DNA of 50,210 nt from Candidatus Anammoxibacter sp. (GCA_021777105.1 JAIQZQ010000044.1:1-50210), one strand, 5' to 3'. Positions 34,556 through 43,773 are shown, numbered from the stretch's first letter. The notes: a model not told the origin generated them from the sequence alone. Made by a program: numbers and translations.

Positions 34556-35461
34556 ATGAAGGATAACACATATATAAAAATACCGGATAGCTACAAGAAA
34601 CGCAATCCATGGATCTGGTTAGGTAACTGCTTTTTTGACTATGCCGTGATTATCGGCTCCATGATAATTGCGCGCAAAATTGATCATATAGCGGTGTACG
34701 TGGCGGCTCTTTTCATTATCGGCACACGCCAGCATGCCCTGGCATTGTTAGGTCATGAAGGCGCTCATAAATTCGTCAGCAAGAATTCATTGTTAAATGA
34801 GTGCTTGTGGCGCCCGTTAACCATTTGGATATTCGGGGTAGGTTCCCGCGCATACCGAAACTTTCATTTCCGTCACCACAACTTTCTTGGCACGGAAAAA
34901 GATCCGGAAATATTATACAAAAGATACGCTCAGGGGCTCTGGGATTTGCCTGTCACTAAAAAACGCCAGGCGCTAAATTTTATCAGAGATAGTCTCGCGA
35001 TTCGTTATCTAATGCCGAAAACGTATAAAGGTGTAAATACCGCGTTATTTCCGAACTATAAAATAGATGTTGTAGGCATAGCTCTGGTTATGATCGGTTT
35101 ATTTTCGGGCATTATATTAACCGGGGGATGGTATTACCTGCTCATGTGGGTTCTTCCCATGCCGACGTTTTTTATTGCTATTTTAAATACCCGTGTTTGG
35201 ACCGAACACAGCGGCATTAGGGGCACTTATAGGTTTAAGGTTCCAAAGTGGCTCTGTTTTATTTTTTTTCCTCATAATGCCTGGTGCCATTGGGAGCATC
35301 ACAAATATGATTCCGTCCCTTTCTATAATTTGCCTAAAATACACAAGTTAGATGATAGCCAGTACGTGCTGCCTTCTTATGCGGCATTGGTTGAGATTTT
35401 TGCAAATAGCCCGGTTATCCCCGGCGGCGACATCGGGTTGAAAGTTCCGGGAACTTCTTAA
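34556..35461 (+). CDS. Fatty-acid desaturase / hydroxylase family membrane enzyme 1
   Basis: 301 residues with about four membrane helices. Three histidine boxes bind the di-iron centre: HEGAH at 67-71, HFRHH at 104-108, and HWEHH near 245 in 'AWCHWEHHKYDSVPFYNLP'. This is the FA_desaturase family, whose members introduce double bonds or hydroxyls into acyl or isoprenoid chains. Substrate and position cannot be told. It follows the membrane-bound monooxygenase and the hairpin element, and precedes lipid-export genes. AAGGATG-like bases precede the ATG but no strong ribosome binding site is present. Confidence 0.85.
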   Translation: MKDNTYIKIPDSYKKRNPWIWLGNCFFDYAVIIGSMIIARKIDHIAVYVAALFIIGTRQHALALLGHEGAHKFVSKNSLLNECLWRPLTIWIFGVGSRAYRNFHFRHHNFLGTEKDPEILYKRYAQGLWDLPVTKKRQALNFIRDSLAIRYLMPKTYKGVNTALFPNYKIDVVGIALVMIGLFSGIILTGGWYYLLMWVLPMPTFFIAILNTRVWTEHSGIRGTYRFKVPKWLCFIFFPHNAWCHWEHHKYDSVPFYNLPKIHKLDDSQYVLPSYAALVEIFANSPVIPGGDIGLKVPGTS

Positions 35462-35500
35462 GGACAAAGTAAACATGACTTGAAATTAAAAAACGATTGC

Positions 35501-35618
35501 TGGAGCAGTCTTGTAGACTGCCTCCACACGTTTAGACCAAAGCATTAGAACGCGCGTAAAACTATAACGCCAATGGTTCTAAGAAACATTTGTAGCAATT
35601 TACAAGATTGCTCCAACC
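35501..35618. repeat. Paired hairpin repeat (GGAGCAGTCT family), copy 2
   Basis: The left hairpin TGGAGCAGTCT-tgt-AGACTGCCTCCA (35501-35526) matches 17410-17434 with one inserted C. About 65 bases later a second, weaker hairpin (GTAGCAAT / ATTGCTCC) closes the unit. The arrangement of hairpins at both ends echoes the four-hairpin elements nearby, with a different sequence. Confidence 0.55.
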
Positions 35619-35677
35619 CGAGGGATGCGCCAACATAAAGTGTTGCTATTTTATATTTTTTTGATATTATTCTAAAC

Positions 35678-36535
35678 ATGAAAAAACTAAATAAATTAAA
35701 TTACGTATTAAATTATAAAGCTTCTTATCTGAATTTTTTGCCTATTTTTACCGCAATATCTATTTTTGTCATTGTCATGGGAATCTCTTCCGTTTCTTTT
35801 GCTATTACAGGCCTGGAGATAATGCAGCGCGCTAAAGACAGATATGACGGCGATAGCATGACATCGGATTTAATAATGATACTTGTTGATAAAAAAGGGA
35901 AAAAGAGGATAAGGAAAATACGCAGTTTTCAAAAGGATTTTGGCGTTGATAGTTATTCCGTCATGTTTTTTACTGATCCGGCGGATGTTAAAAACACAGG
36001 TTTTCTTACATACGATTATGATGCTGAAGGCAAAGATGATGACCAATGGCTTTACCTGCCTGCCCTGCGCAAAATTAAACGCATAGGCGGCAGCGATAAA
36101 GACGGCAGTTTTATGGGGACGGATTTTAACTATTCCGACATGTCGGAGGCCGACCTTAACGACTATGAGTATACATTAATAAAAGAGCTTGAAATTGGCG
36201 GAAATAAAGTGTGGCAAGTGCAAGCTCTTCCAAAAAGCGATGATATTGCGGATAAGTCCGGTTATTCAAAATCCGTTATGTTTGTGCGTCAGGATAATTA
36301 TATAACTATCAGGGCTATAAAATATGTTTATAAAAAGAAGAACCGCAAAAAATTTATGATGGTAAATAAACTGGAAAAAATTGACGATATCTGGGTTGCC
36401 GTTGAATCGCAAATGGTCACTAAAGAGGGAAGGGCTAAAATACATTCCACTATACTCCGAAATGACAATATAAAACTTAATGAAGATATTCCCGACAGCT
36501 TTTTTTCAAAACGTCAGCTTGAGAAAGGCATGTAA
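35678..36535 (+). CDS. Outer-membrane lipoprotein-sorting protein (LolA-like)
   Basis: 285 residues. A signal sequence is seen, with the hydrophobic core at about residues 22-45. The mature part matches the 'outer membrane lipoprotein-sorting' LolA-like family: 'MQRAKDRYDGDSMTSDLIMILVDKKGKKRIRKIRSF', 'FFTDPADVKNTGFLTYDYD', 'DDQWLYLPALRKIKRIGGSDKDGSFMGTDFNYSDM'. Such proteins are found beside MMPL/RND exporters and act as periplasmic lipid carriers. Here it is followed by a barrel protein and an MMPL exporter on the same strand, the same trio. No ribosome binding site is seen. Confidence 0.88.
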   Translation: MKKLNKLNYVLNYKASYLNFLPIFTAISIFVIVMGISSVSFAITGLEIMQRAKDRYDGDSMTSDLIMILVDKKGKKRIRKIRSFQKDFGVDSYSVMFFTDPADVKNTGFLTYDYDAEGKDDDQWLYLPALRKIKRIGGSDKDGSFMGTDFNYSDMSEADLNDYEYTLIKELEIGGNKVWQVQALPKSDDIADKSGYSKSVMFVRQDNYITIRAIKYVYKKKNRKKFMMVNKLEKIDDIWVAVESQMVTKEGRAKIHSTILRNDNIKLNEDIPDSFFSKRQLEKGM

Positions 36536-36539
36536 CTGC

Positions 36540-36797
36540 GTTTAGAGTCTTTTCTTTCCGGGGCCATAATTAAAAATCAATACTCGTTACAAGGCTCCAG
36601 CCTTGTAACGCGGTGTACTTAGAGGCTCTGCCTCTAGTTAAACGCATCACAACATTTTAATTAAAGAGAATAATACAACAGGCTTTATTACACGAGATAA
36701 GAGGCAGAGCCTCTGGGAACAGTGTGTTACAAGGCAGGAGCCTTGTAACAAGCTTGCGCTTTTTGCAGAGTTATTCTGAAAACAGTTTGAACTTACC
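36540..36797 (+). repeat. Four-hairpin element, copy 2
   Basis: GTTACAAGGCT..AGCCTTGTAAC at 36586-36609, AGAGGC-tct-GCCTCT at 36621-36635, an AT-rich middle, GAGGC-aga-GCCTC at 36700-36713, GTTACAAGGC..GCCTTGTAAC at 36726-36749. It ends with 'tctgaaaacagtttgaactta' near 36775-36795, shared with copy 3. The end lies ten bases before the next start codon. The left limit is uncertain. Confidence 0.75.
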
Positions 36798-36806
36798 ACA
36801 AATCAA

Positions 36807-38240
36807 ATGGTACTTTTTAGGTTGCCTATTAACAGAAAATATTTTATCTCCTTTTGCGCCTGCATTTTCCTTCTTTTCAATTTTATTATTCTATGTTCCG
36901 CGCAGGAAACAGATGATACCTATTTAGAGGACGACGATCTTTCAGGTTTTGATGATTTTGAAGATTCAAATGATTTTTTTGAGACGGAGTTGATGCCTGA
37001 TGAGGTGGAACCGGACAAACCTGCCTGGTGGGCTCTGGACGGTTTTTATCGTATAGGGGGGGCTTATAACTACGACCACAATGCGCCGGAACCGGGGCAA
37101 CCTGATTATCGGGGCCTTTCAAAGCTGCGCGCGACTGTAAAGCTTGAAATACCTTTTACGCTTCCCTATAACTGGAAAGGAAATATCAGCGGGCAGGCAT
37201 TTTACGATTTCGCTTACGGTTTTAAAAATCGCAACGACTTTGAAAACGAGATGCTTGACTTGTATGAAGACGAGGCGGAGTTGCGTGAAGCGTATATTGC
37301 CGGTTCAATACTGCCGAATCTTGATATAAAAACAGGGAGGCAGATAATTATCTGGGGTTTTGCCGATTACACCAGGGTTGTTGATGTTTTGAACCCATTG
37401 GATAACCGCCAACCCGGATTAATTGACCTTGAAGATCTGCGTCTGCCCATTGCAATGTCAAGGATTGATTACTATTTGAAAAACTGGAGTTTTATGGGCG
37501 TTGCCGTGCATGAGGTCGAGTTCAACAAAGACCCGCTTTTTAACAGCGACTTTTTCCCAGGCAACCAAATAGCTCCTCATGAGGATATTCCCCCAACTAA
37601 TCTCAAGAATACCGAGTTTGGCATTGCCGTTACCGGCGCTTTTAACGGGTGGGATATTGGATTTTATTTCGCGCATTTTTATGATGACTTGATGTACCTT
37701 GACACCGGCAATCCGGGAAATCCGGAATTACGCCATAGTCCAATAACCTTGGGAGGTATAGGGTTTAATTATGTGACCGGCAACTGGCTGCTTAGAACCG
37801 AGGTCGCTTTGCTTGATGGTTTTGAGTTTGCCGGCATTCCTAATGAATCGCGTTCAAGGCTTGACGCTATGATAGGGGTGGATTATGTGGGATTTAGAGA
37901 CACTACTATTACTCTTGAAGCTACGCATAGGCATATAAATAATTTCAACTCAGAGTTGGAACAGGCTCCCGATTATGCCCTTGAGGATTTAACCCAATAT
38001 ATCATTACATATAGCAGAGATCTATTAAGGGAAAAGTTGCATTTCGGCGCCCAATTTTCATTATTTGGCTCAAGGGGGCACCAGGGAAATATTCAACGCT
38101 ACTCTATTGACTATGATTTGTATGATGCCGTGTCTGTTAATTTTGGAGTTTTAACCTTTCATAGCGGCAGCGATTTTTTTGTTATGAAGGCTTTTAAAGA
38201 GAATGATCGTATTTTCTTTGGAGCCAAATATAGTTTTTGA
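36807..38240 (+). CDS. Outer-membrane beta-barrel protein (DUF1302-like)
   Basis: 477 residues with a signal peptide (about 1-31, 'YFISFCACIFLLFNFIILCSAQ'). An acidic stretch follows, then alternating beta-strand patterns rich in aromatic and Gly residues, ending in 'IFFGAKYSF' with a C-terminal Phe as in outer-membrane barrels. 'GRQIIIWGFADYTRVVDVLNPLDNRQPGL' resembles the 'G+q.i.WG..d......D.lNP.D' signature of DUF1302 proteins. It is flanked by the LolA-like gene and the MMPL exporter, so it is probably the outer-membrane channel or acceptor of that system. Confidence 0.8.
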   Translation: MVLFRLPINRKYFISFCACIFLLFNFIILCSAQETDDTYLEDDDLSGFDDFEDSNDFFETELMPDEVEPDKPAWWALDGFYRIGGAYNYDHNAPEPGQPDYRGLSKLRATVKLEIPFTLPYNWKGNISGQAFYDFAYGFKNRNDFENEMLDLYEDEAELREAYIAGSILPNLDIKTGRQIIIWGFADYTRVVDVLNPLDNRQPGLIDLEDLRLPIAMSRIDYYLKNWSFMGVAVHEVEFNKDPLFNSDFFPGNQIAPHEDIPPTNLKNTEFGIAVTGAFNGWDIGFYFAHFYDDLMYLDTGNPGNPELRHSPITLGGIGFNYVTGNWLLRTEVALLDGFEFAGIPNESRSRLDAMIGVDYVGFRDTTITLEATHRHINNFNSELEQAPDYALEDLTQYIITYSRDLLREKLHFGAQFSLFGSRGHQGNIQRYSIDYDLYDAVSVNFGVLTFHSGSDFFVMKAFKENDRIFFGAKYSF

Positions 38241-38283
38241 ATACGCTCTTTTTATTTTTAACATAAGTTTTAAACCACAGATC

Positions 38284-40734
38284 ATGAATATAACAAACAG
38301 AATTAAAACATTTTTTGAATCCCTTGCGGCGCTTATATATAGTCATCCCTGGGTAACAATTGGCGTTATGCTTTTTTTGTCTTTAGGGTTAATATCACAA
38401 CTGCCTAAAATCAGGATAGACACAACGACAGAAGCATTTTTTCATGAAAAAGACCCGGTTCTTATAAAATATAAGGAGTTTCAGGATCAGTTTGGCCGGG
38501 ATGATATGGTTATCGTCGCAATGAAACCTCCGGAAGTTTTTAGTTTTGGGTTTCTTAAAAAGTTAAAAGATATTCATGAAGATATTGAAAACAATGTCCC
38601 TCATGTGGCTGATGTAAATAGTTTGATAAATGCGCGGTCAACTATCGGGAAAGAGGATGAATTGATAGTTGAGGATCTCATGGAGGACTGGCCTAAAAAC
38701 GAAGCGGAGCTGGCTGATATTAAACAACGGGCGCTTGCAAATCCACTCTATAGAAACACTTTGCTATCTGAAGACGGTAAATTTACCACTATTACAGTTG
38801 AGCTAAACAGATATTCAACTAAGGGAATGGCCGATGAAACGTCTATTGACGGCCAAAATGATGAGGATTTATTATCCGGGTTTGAAGACGCAAATGAATT
38901 TGTTGATGAAAATACAGCGGAAACTTCAGAAAATGAAACAGCTGAATTGATTGAGGATGAAGATATAGCAGAGCTTATGGAAGCGCTCTTTGCAATAGTC
39001 GAAGAGCATAGAGGCCCTGAATTCCCCATCTATTTAGCCGGTTCACCCGTGATGGACAAAGCAATCAAGGAATACATGCAAAAAGATATGATGAATTTTA
39101 TGGCATTAGCCGTGCTCGTTATTGCTATATTTCTATTTATACTTTTCCGTAGAGTTACCGGAGTAATTTTACCTTTGTTTGTTGTGGTAATTTCTCTACT
39201 ATCCACCTTAGGATTAATGGCCTTTTTCGGAGTTCCTATTACACTGCCAACTCAAATACTTCCCTCTTTTTTGCTTGCTGTGGGGGTTGGCGATTCTGTG
39301 CATGTTTTGACAATTTTTTATCAAAGATTAAAAGAGGACGGCGACAAGAAAAACGCTATTGTTTCCGCGTTAAGCCATTCCGGTCGCGCAATTACTTTAA
39401 CGAGCCTGACTACAGCAGGCGGGCTTTTATCATTCATTAGTTCCGACCTGGCTCCTGTTGCTAATCTTGGTATTTTTGCGCCGATAGGAGTGATTCTTGC
39501 TTTAATATATACCGTTGTTTTGCTGCCGGCATTGCTAGCCGTTATTCCTGTGCGCGTCAAATCCGAGACTGAAAAGAAAACCGGTTTTATTGAGCATGCT
39601 TTATCATGCATCGGCAACTTCTCTGTTAAGTATCCAAAACAAATTGTTATTGGAAGCGCTATATTAATTGTATTATCAATTTTTGCGGCATTTAACATAA
39701 AACTTGCGCATTTTCCTGTAAGCTGGCTGCCTGACGGGACGCCGGCTAAAGAGGATACTTTTATTATAGATAGAGAGCTTAAAGGAAGTTTAACTTTTGA
39801 CGTTGTAGTTGACTCCGGTATTGAAAATGGCTGGCATAATCCTAAGCTTTTAAAAAAGTTAGACCAGATGGGCGACGACCTTCAAAAGTTCAAGGAAGGC
39901 GCGCTGTTTGTGGGGCAGACTGTTTCAATCACGGATGTGATTAAAGAGACCAACCAGGCTTTAAACGAAAACCGTTCTGAATTCTATTCCATTCCTGAAA
40001 ACAGAGCGCTGGTTTCCCAGGAACTTCTCCTTTTTGAGAACAGCGGATCTGATGATTTGGAAGATGTGGTTGACAGTCAATTCTCTAAATCACGCTTTAC
40101 AATGAAACTACCGGCGCTTGATGCGGTACAGTATGGCAGATTTTTCAAAGTGGTGGAGGAACGGTTTGCTCAAATTTTTGGGGGCGAAGTGGAGGTGACA
40201 ATAACCGGTATAATTGCTTTGCTTTTTAAGACTATAGATGTGATGCTTGTCAGCATGACCAAAAGTTACCTGATTGCAATTATTGTAATCAGCGTCATGA
40301 TGATCTTTATGATCGGCAATTTAAGAATCGGGTTAATAAGCATGGCCCCCAACCTTACGCCGATCATTTTTATATTAGGCATCATGGGCTTATGTAATTT
40401 TCCGTTGGATGCCTTCACCCTGCTTATAGGCAGCATTGCCATTGGCCTGGTAGTTGATGACACAATCCATTTTATGGACAACTTCAGGCAATATCATATG
40501 CAAACCAATAGCGCTGTGGAGGCGATCCACAAGACACTGCAAACAACAGGGCATGCTATGTTATACACAAGCCTGGTTCTGTCAGGAGGTTTCTTTATTT
40601 ATATCTGTTCATCAATGTCAAACCTTGTAAACTTCGGACTCTTAACCGGTCTTTCAATATTGCTGGCGTTGGTTGCGGATTTTGTGCTTTTACCGGCGAT
40701 ACTGGTAATCGTTGTGAAGGATAAAAAGATGTAG
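38284..40734 (+). CDS. MMPL/RND family lipid exporter
   Basis: 816 residues from the ATG at 38284; a longer frame from 38203 would overlap the preceding gene and adds a poor N-terminus. The layout is typical: one membrane helix (about 17-38), a large periplasmic loop, five helices, a second loop, then six helices in two related halves. 'LAVGVGDSVHVLTIFYQRL' and 'IAIGLVVDDTIHFMDNFRQ' are the paired family motifs with membrane aspartates. A very acidic insert (about residues 190-220) sits in the first loop. It should export or relocate lipids using proton motive force. The closest context match is LolA-like plus barrel plus MMPL. Confidence 0.9.
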   Translation: MNITNRIKTFFESLAALIYSHPWVTIGVMLFLSLGLISQLPKIRIDTTTEAFFHEKDPVLIKYKEFQDQFGRDDMVIVAMKPPEVFSFGFLKKLKDIHEDIENNVPHVADVNSLINARSTIGKEDELIVEDLMEDWPKNEAELADIKQRALANPLYRNTLLSEDGKFTTITVELNRYSTKGMADETSIDGQNDEDLLSGFEDANEFVDENTAETSENETAELIEDEDIAELMEALFAIVEEHRGPEFPIYLAGSPVMDKAIKEYMQKDMMNFMALAVLVIAIFLFILFRRVTGVILPLFVVVISLLSTLGLMAFFGVPITLPTQILPSFLLAVGVGDSVHVLTIFYQRLKEDGDKKNAIVSALSHSGRAITLTSLTTAGGLLSFISSDLAPVANLGIFAPIGVILALIYTVVLLPALLAVIPVRVKSETEKKTGFIEHALSCIGNFSVKYPKQIVIGSAILIVLSIFAAFNIKLAHFPVSWLPDGTPAKEDTFIIDRELKGSLTFDVVVDSGIENGWHNPKLLKKLDQMGDDLQKFKEGALFVGQTVSITDVIKETNQALNENRSEFYSIPENRALVSQELLLFENSGSDDLEDVVDSQFSKSRFTMKLPALDAVQYGRFFKVVEERFAQIFGGEVEVTITGIIALLFKTIDVMLVSMTKSYLIAIIVISVMMIFMIGNLRIGLISMAPNLTPIIFILGIMGLCNFPLDAFTLLIGSIAIGLVVDDTIHFMDNFRQYHMQTNSAVEAIHKTLQTTGHAMLYTSLVLSGGFFIYICSSMSNLVNFGLLTGLSILLALVADFVLLPAILVIVVKDKKM

Positions 40735-40771
40735 GCGCGCTATCCTGAATTTATTGCCGCCTCTAAACTTT

Positions 40772-41662
40772 CTATACAACCCCTTCGGCAATGGCAAGTT
40801 TTTCCGCATTATGGATGATGCCTTTATAATCATCGCTTACATAGTTTGACTTAAATTCCGCCGGAGTTGTTGTTGTTTTTAACGCATAACCGTTGCTCTT
40901 TAAAAAGTCCGATAAATCATTACGCATGATTGTCCACTTAAACGGCTCCCCTTTAATCTTTAGATAAAGCGATAACAGTATACTATTGTTATCTTTTTGC
41001 AGGGCATTTGGCTCTGAAAAAGTAAAGATCAATTTGGGGGCTTTATCGGTCATCTCTTTTAGAACGCGCAGCTGATGCCTTACCTGCTCTTCCGTCAGGT
41101 ATGCAAGGACGCCTTCTGATATAAATAGAGTTGGCGCGGCGCTTATAAATTTCGGATGGGAGCCAAGACGATCTTCAAGAGTTTGCTGAGTGAAATCAAC
41201 AGGGAGCAGGGTAAGGTTTTTATCAAAGCAGGGCTCATTTTTAAGAGCCTCAGCCTTTAAACGGTTGGTGGCCGGGTGGTCTATCTCAAAAAAATTAAGC
41301 TGATCAAAACGCTTGCTAAGACGATAGCATAGTGTGTCAAAACCTGCGCCTAAATTGACAACCTGAGTAGCTCCTTCATTGATACATTTAAGCGCATAAT
41401 CTTCTATATAACGTTTACGCAACACGTAGTGCAATGATACGGCGGGCATAATCAGGCTTTCCATAATTGGCATCATTATTTTAAACAATGGGTTCTTCAA
41501 TTGAGCCAGGCGTTTTTGTCCCTCTTTAGACGAGGATAGTATTTTATTTAACGCGTCGCTTACTTCACTTGACACCAATGTCGCAGTGGCCGGTTGGCCG
41601 GCGCAATACAAAATTCCTTGCGCTACAGTTAATGCCGTAGAACTAGCTTCTTCAGATTTCAT
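40772..41662 (-). CDS. SAM-dependent methyltransferase, leucine carboxyl methyltransferase (PPM1) family
   Basis: 296 residues. Motifs: 'VVNLGAGFDTLCYRLSKRF' (SAM-binding motif I), 'FFEIDHPATNRLKAEAL' and 'TLFISEGVLAYLTEEQV'. Bacterial members of this family often methylate carboxyl or hydroxyl groups of natural products. It is on the opposite strand to the exporter and is divergent from the JmjC-type oxygenase gene. It may therefore tailor the same molecule; that is inference. Confidence 0.88.
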   Translation of the reverse strand: MKSEEASSTALTVAQGILYCAGQPATATLVSSEVSDALNKILSSSKEGQKRLAQLKNPLFKIMMPIMESLIMPAVSLHYVLRKRYIEDYALKCINEGATQVVNLGAGFDTLCYRLSKRFDQLNFFEIDHPATNRLKAEALKNEPCFDKNLTLLPVDFTQQTLEDRLGSHPKFISAAPTLFISEGVLAYLTEEQVRHQLRVLKEMTDKAPKLIFTFSEPNALQKDNNSILLSLYLKIKGEPFKWTIMRNDLSDFLKSNGYALKTTTTPAEFKSNYVSDDYKGIIHNAEKLAIAEGVV

Positions 41663-41799
41663 AGATCTGCTCCCTTAAAAAAAAGGAAATTTAAATTTTT
41701 AATATCAGGCAATACTAATGTATAAACCTACAAAATTCAACTTTTTTATAACGCTCAATCTGTTAAACTATATCAAGGATTTTACACTTATTTAGCCGC

Positions 41800-41827
41800 T
41801 TGACAATTGTTTTATTAATGCTATACT
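41800..41827 (+). promoter_or_regulatory. Strong sigma-70-type promoter before the JmjC-type gene
   Basis: TTGACA (41800-41805), 16-base spacer, TATACT (41822-41827). Transcription would begin near 41834, only a few bases before the first ATG at 41838. That makes the mRNA nearly leaderless, unless the ATG at 41961 is used. Confidence 0.65.
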
Positions 41828-41837
41828 TCGAGAATTA

Positions 41838-42830
41838 ATGCTGTTAAATTCGAGCATTGATATCGTATTGTTGCATTATAAAACTGTTATCAAAGGCGAA
41901 AAAATAATTAAATATTTCTTTCCGAGCCCTAATCAGTTCTCATTAGAATCTATTTTCAATATGGAACATCAAATAGACAAAAGCATTTCAGATATAATCT
42001 CGCGTTTCAAAACGTTTAGAGGCAAAAAATCTGATAGCAAATCAGACAATTTACTGTTTGTTGATAATTACGATTTCGATTCGTCTAATTACACAGCAAC
42101 CCTTGCCCGTCATATTGAGACGCGCTCTCCATGTTTAATCAAAGGATGTTTTACCCCTTCGGAAGACCGTGAAACAACCGTCAAGATTGCGTATGAAATT
42201 GAGCAATCTTTACTAGGCTCTGATGAATTTTTAGAGCCCAGAGTTTGGATTGAAGAACAAAACGGGCGCCAAACGCCTCTTCATTATGACAATTCCGACA
42301 ACCAGATGTTTGTTTTTAACGGGGCTAAAGTATTTATCTTATTCCCGCCTGAACAACACCGTTTTTTATACCATAAATTGGGTTTCTTTGGCTATATGCG
42401 TAATAGTAAAGTGGATATTGAAAACCCGGATTTTGAACGTTTCCCAAAACTACGGAAAGCCACCCCAATAATTGCGATAATCCAGGCCGGTGATATGCTC
42501 TATTTCCCCTCTGATTGGTCGCACCAGGTTTATTCACTTGGCGGCGCTGAAAAGGCGCCGGGCTTTGCCCTTAACTATTGGTTTCCTGTTGGCGCTTTTT
42601 GCCTTTGGCGCAGCCGTTCATCACAAATATCCATGTTTTTATGGTCGTTGTTTTTAAATATATTTGTAAAATGCAGGTTCAAATTTTTAGGCCGAAGAAC
42701 AAATATGCCAAAACCAGGCAGCAAACATTATAAGCTGGTATACGGGGATAGCGATGCGCATGCCCGATACGTAAGCGGCCTTGAATATTTTCTTCGCAAA
42801 CTGGATCAAAGACGGAAAAAACTAAAATAG
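41838..42830 (+). CDS. JmjC/cupin-like Fe(II)/2-oxoglutarate oxygenase
   Basis: 330 residues from the first ATG; an internal ATG at 41961 would give 289 and removes a stretch not needed by the fold. The facial triad is visible: H149 and D151 in 'TPLHYDNSDN' and H229 in 'FPSDWSHQVYS'. 'GAKVFILFPPEQHRFLY' and 'AGDMLYFP' are the usual cupin_8/JmjC surroundings. These enzymes hydroxylate proteins, lipids or small molecules. It is divergent from the methyltransferase and followed 8 bases later by a coiled-coil gene. A promoter lies directly upstream. Confidence 0.85.
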   Translation: MLLNSSIDIVLLHYKTVIKGEKIIKYFFPSPNQFSLESIFNMEHQIDKSISDIISRFKTFRGKKSDSKSDNLLFVDNYDFDSSNYTATLARHIETRSPCLIKGCFTPSEDRETTVKIAYEIEQSLLGSDEFLEPRVWIEEQNGRQTPLHYDNSDNQMFVFNGAKVFILFPPEQHRFLYHKLGFFGYMRNSKVDIENPDFERFPKLRKATPIIAIIQAGDMLYFPSDWSHQVYSLGGAEKAPGFALNYWFPVGAFCLWRSRSSQISMFLWSLFLNIFVKCRFKFLGRRTNMPKPGSKHYKLVYGDSDAHARYVSGLEYFLRKLDQRRKKLK

Positions 42831-42838
42831 GGGCTTGT

Positions 42839-43408
42839 ATGGAATTGCAACTTTTAATGGTTTTAGTAGTTGTAAATATATTGTTGGCGATTTTTATAGC
42901 ATTTTTTAGAGCCTACCTCCAATGTCAAGTTAAGAACATTGCAACAAAAGAAGATATTAGGATAATTGCCGAAAAAATTGAATCAATTAAAAATGATCAC
43001 AGTAAATCGCTGGAAGATTATAAAACAGGATTAATCAATCAATATGAATCTTCTAGAGCGGAAATCAGTATGGTGGCCAAACTTGATCAAGAACTCATTG
43101 ATTTATCAGTAAAAATAAACGATACGATATATAAGTTTACACAATTGAACGACCTTTCCCGGGCCGGGAATATTTCTGATGATCTATTTTTACTGACTCA
43201 GCATTTGGTGAAATACAAAGTTAGATATGGTCATCTTCAAGCGGCTAAAGATATTGTAGATATCAATAATAATATTGAACAGATTAAAAAGAAATTTAAA
43301 ACAGATGATGATCCTGAGAGATTACAAGAATTGTCTGATCTGTATAATAGGTTGGATATAGCGCTACAAAAAATGCTTTCATTATTTATTGCAAAGGCAA
43401 AAGCCTAA
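42839..43408 (+). CDS. Membrane-anchored coiled-coil protein
   Basis: 189 residues. One N-terminal membrane helix (about 4-24, 'LLMVLVVVNILLAIFIAFF'). The rest is charged and helical with heptad-like stretches ('AEKIESIKNDHSKSLEDYKTGLINQYESSRAEISM'). No enzymatic motif. It sits 8 bases after the oxygenase gene and is likely cotranscribed. Not recognised; similar small proteins are common and of unknown function. Confidence 0.65.
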   Translation: MELQLLMVLVVVNILLAIFIAFFRAYLQCQVKNIATKEDIRIIAEKIESIKNDHSKSLEDYKTGLINQYESSRAEISMVAKLDQELIDLSVKINDTIYKFTQLNDLSRAGNISDDLFLLTQHLVKYKVRYGHLQAAKDIVDINNNIEQIKKKFKTDDDPERLQELSDLYNRLDIALQKMLSLFIAKAKA

Positions 43409-43484
43409 ATTAAGTATTCATTTTACTTAACCGTTTCGGGCAACGTGTCACTACGTTATTCATTTTTATTGATTAAAAAGTCTG

Positions 43485-43745
43485 CTAAGTTTAAACTATT
43501 CTCAGAGAAAACTAGTACTCGTTACAAGGCTCCTGCCTTGTAACGCAATGTCCTTGGAGGCTCTGCCTCCAGTTTTAAAGGTATGAGAAATTCTTATCAC
43601 TACGATTTAATTAAAGGCAATATGACGTAAGAATTATTATCCACTAAGTAGAGGCAGAGTCTTTAGGAACAGTGTGTTACAAGGCTGGAGCCTTGTAACA
43701 AGCGTGTGGTATATTCCTGTTTTTTTGGAAACAGTTTGAACTTAC
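43485..43745 (+). repeat. Four-hairpin element, copy 3 (best preserved)
   Basis: Terminal inverted repeats: left 'taagtttaaactattctcag' (43486), right 'ggaaacagtttgaactta' (43727-43744). Inside are GTTACAAGGC..GCCTTGTAAC (43520-43544), GGAGGC-tct-GCCTCC (43556-43570), an AT-rich middle, a mismatched GAGGC..agTCTTT hairpin near 43651, and GTTACAAGGCT..AGCCTTGTAAC (43676-43699). No coding capacity. The element ends about 30 bases before the radical SAM start codon. The gap 43409-43773 holds little else. Confidence 0.8.
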
Positions 43746-43773
43746 TTTTTTATTATGATTAGAAAGTCTGTAT

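Noticed and set aside
36724..36927. 67-residue frame at the barrel-protein start
   Set aside because: It begins inside the four-hairpin element and shadows the signal peptide of the barrel protein in another frame.
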